Shown here: positions 63,605-64,000 of the stretch, one piece after another
Position numbering within the stretch: position 1 is the first letter of the stretch
Layout of the letters: every line of letters starts with the position of its first letter
Assembly (NCBI RefSeq): GCF_022819385.1
Contig: NZ_CP089290.1
Span: 558,001 to 622,000, forward strand
Direction of reading: 5' to 3'
From: Candidatus Nanosynbacter sp. HMT-352
GTDB lineage: Bacteria > Patescibacteriota > Saccharimonadia > Saccharimonadales > Saccharimonadaceae
Length of the DNA: 64,000 nucleotides
Translations under genes and position numbers: made by a program
The notes under the pieces: model-generated
The model's database searches: none
Told to the model about the DNA's origin: nothing
What the model saw: only the letters and a program-made list of their open reading frames with translations

Positions 63605-63774
63605 TAGTACAAATGATTTACTACTTATTTACCACTTCTGACAGCTAAGACATGAGGAAATATGCAAAGAAACGTGAAGTATCTTCCTACAGTAAAAATA
63701 CTCGAAAGCACATAGAATAAGGCTTTACGAGCATTTAAGAAAATATAAAAAGATAATTAGAAATTTATACTTTG
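63605..63774 (+). other. Right end of the Tn916-family element
   Basis: About 170 bases after int hold direct and inverted short repeats for Int binding, and end AGAAATTTATACTTTG, as in Tn916. The edge is placed at about 63774, plus or minus a few bases. Confidence 0.8.
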
Positions 63775-63887
63775 TTTATGATAAAAATATTGACAATCAG
63801 CCAACACTTCAGAACGATATGCTCTTAGCGGCAGATGCCTTATATAAAGCGGCGGGAGCTGGAAGCTTGTTTGACTATGATGAATGA
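63775..63887 (+). pseudogene. 3' half of the split host gene
   Basis: An open frame from the junction repeat codes YDKNIDNQPTLQNDMLL and ends GSLFDYDE. It has no start of its own. Joined to 57377-57541 it restores one 91-aa frame without a gap. Confidence 0.75.
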
Positions 63888-63916
63888 TTTTTCTTCATAT
63901 AAACACGCCACCAAAC

Positions 63917-63952
63917 TTATAAGATTTAGGTCAACTTCCATACTGATATAAT
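63917..63952. repeat. Direct repeat copy B (diverged pheT start)
   Basis: 32 of 36 bases match copy A at 57176-57211. On the minus strand it would read M-E-V-D-L-N-L-I, close to the pheT start M-K-V-S-L-N-L-I, but leads into no gene. On the + strand its TATAAT is the promoter of the gene at 63959. Confidence 0.7.
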
Positions 63953-63958
63953 AAACTC

Positions 63959-64000
63959 ATGATTCACAACTTGCATTCAGCATATTCTTTACCAGCAGAC
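63959..64000 (+). CDS. Start of a leaderless host gene cut by the window edge
   Basis: ATG lies 6 nt after TATAAT (63947-63952). Only 14 codons are present (MIHNLHSAYSLPAD). Too short to identify. Confidence 0.5.
   Translation, partial: MIHNLHSAYSLPAD

Larger units (their letters stand above)
57552..63774 (+). mobile_element. Tn916-family element, left half missing
   Basis: About 6.2 kb with the exact Tn916 right-half gene order: tet(M) leader, tet(M), orf6, orf9 (reverse), orf7, orf8, orf10 region, xis, int and the int-proximal end (terminal ...TTTATACTTTG). All genes of the left half (relaxase, coupling protein, type IV secretion, oriT) are absent, and the left terminal inverted repeat (expected CAAAGTATAAA-like) is not seen at the left junction. 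The exact edges are uncertain by a few bases. It is too short to transfer itself. Confidence 0.9.

Noticed and set aside
1-64000. CRISPR array or restriction-modification or toxin-antitoxin locus
   Set aside because: No regularly spaced repeats, Cas genes, methyltransferase-nuclease pair or clear toxin-antitoxin pair was found; RsmD is the only DPPY methylase and belongs to rRNA modification.

Overview
The window is a chromosomal segment of a small-genome bacterium, most likely a member of Candidatus Saccharibacteria (TM7, Patescibacteria). This placement is an inference. It rests on tightly packed, often overlapping informational genes, many leaderless genes in which a TATAAT-like box sits exactly 6 nt before the start codon, a GatCAB amidotransferase operon, a fragmentary central metabolism (split transketolase, rpe, rpiB, class II aldolase, GAPDH, malic enzyme) and no biosynthetic operons. 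No rRNA, tRNA, CRISPR array or replication origin was seen. UGA reads as stop.

Layout. 1-3236: a small membrane protein, a CsoR-family metal repressor with its operator and a DUF4396 membrane protein, a GH13 glucosidase and an acidic orphan. 3237-3723: gene-free, structured. 3724-9106 (minus): rsmD, a phospholipase C/nuclease-like zinc protein, recG, a HAD phosphatase, tyrS. 9180-11840: class A PBP. 11846-18595 (minus): PIN-TRAM protein, radA, a membrane zincin, clpC, nusA. 18712-21926: a secreted HNH nuclease and an M1 aminopeptidase fired from one shared palindromic promoter box. 22721-29282: RNase HII-YraN fusion, VanZ-like protein, rplS, malic enzyme, a 513-aa orphan, a type IV pilus ATPase. 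29334-43432: trmH-like, dnaE, membrane proteins, galU, gatCAB, uvrB, a LOG-family protein. 43433-52449: sugar kinase, aldolase, pentose-phosphate operon, GAPDH, RelA/SpoT homologue. 52492-57200 (minus): ppa, trxB-like, FKBP, pheT.

The first unusual layer is a set of four intergenic single-gene cassettes on the + strand (about 21955-22667, 29933-30375, 45846-46268, 49237-49818). Unlike the leaderless host genes, each has a full TTGACA-17-TATAAT-type promoter, a hairpin starting at the presumed transcription start with a CTTT(T)/(A)AAAG stem (AGCTTTC-like in three of four), a long structured leader, a strong Shine-Dalgarno, an orphan small protein (soluble, multi-membrane, His-rich membrane, or lipoprotein) and a GC-rich 3' hairpin that abuts the stop of the next gene. 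The proteins are unrelated to each other while the RNA architecture is shared. Two of the four are clearly GC-richer than the surroundings. This is the best candidate for an undescribed system here.

The second is a Tn916-family element at about 57552-63774, carrying tet(M) with its attenuator leader, orf6, orf9, orf7, orf8, (orf10), xis and int and the right end, but lacking the whole left (conjugation and oriT) half. It splits a 91-aa leaderless host gene whose halves rejoin in frame at a T5-N5-A5 target. A 12-bp repeat lies at both junctions. A diverged 36-bp direct repeat of the pheT start region flanks the disrupted host gene on the outside. The window ends 14 codons into the next gene.
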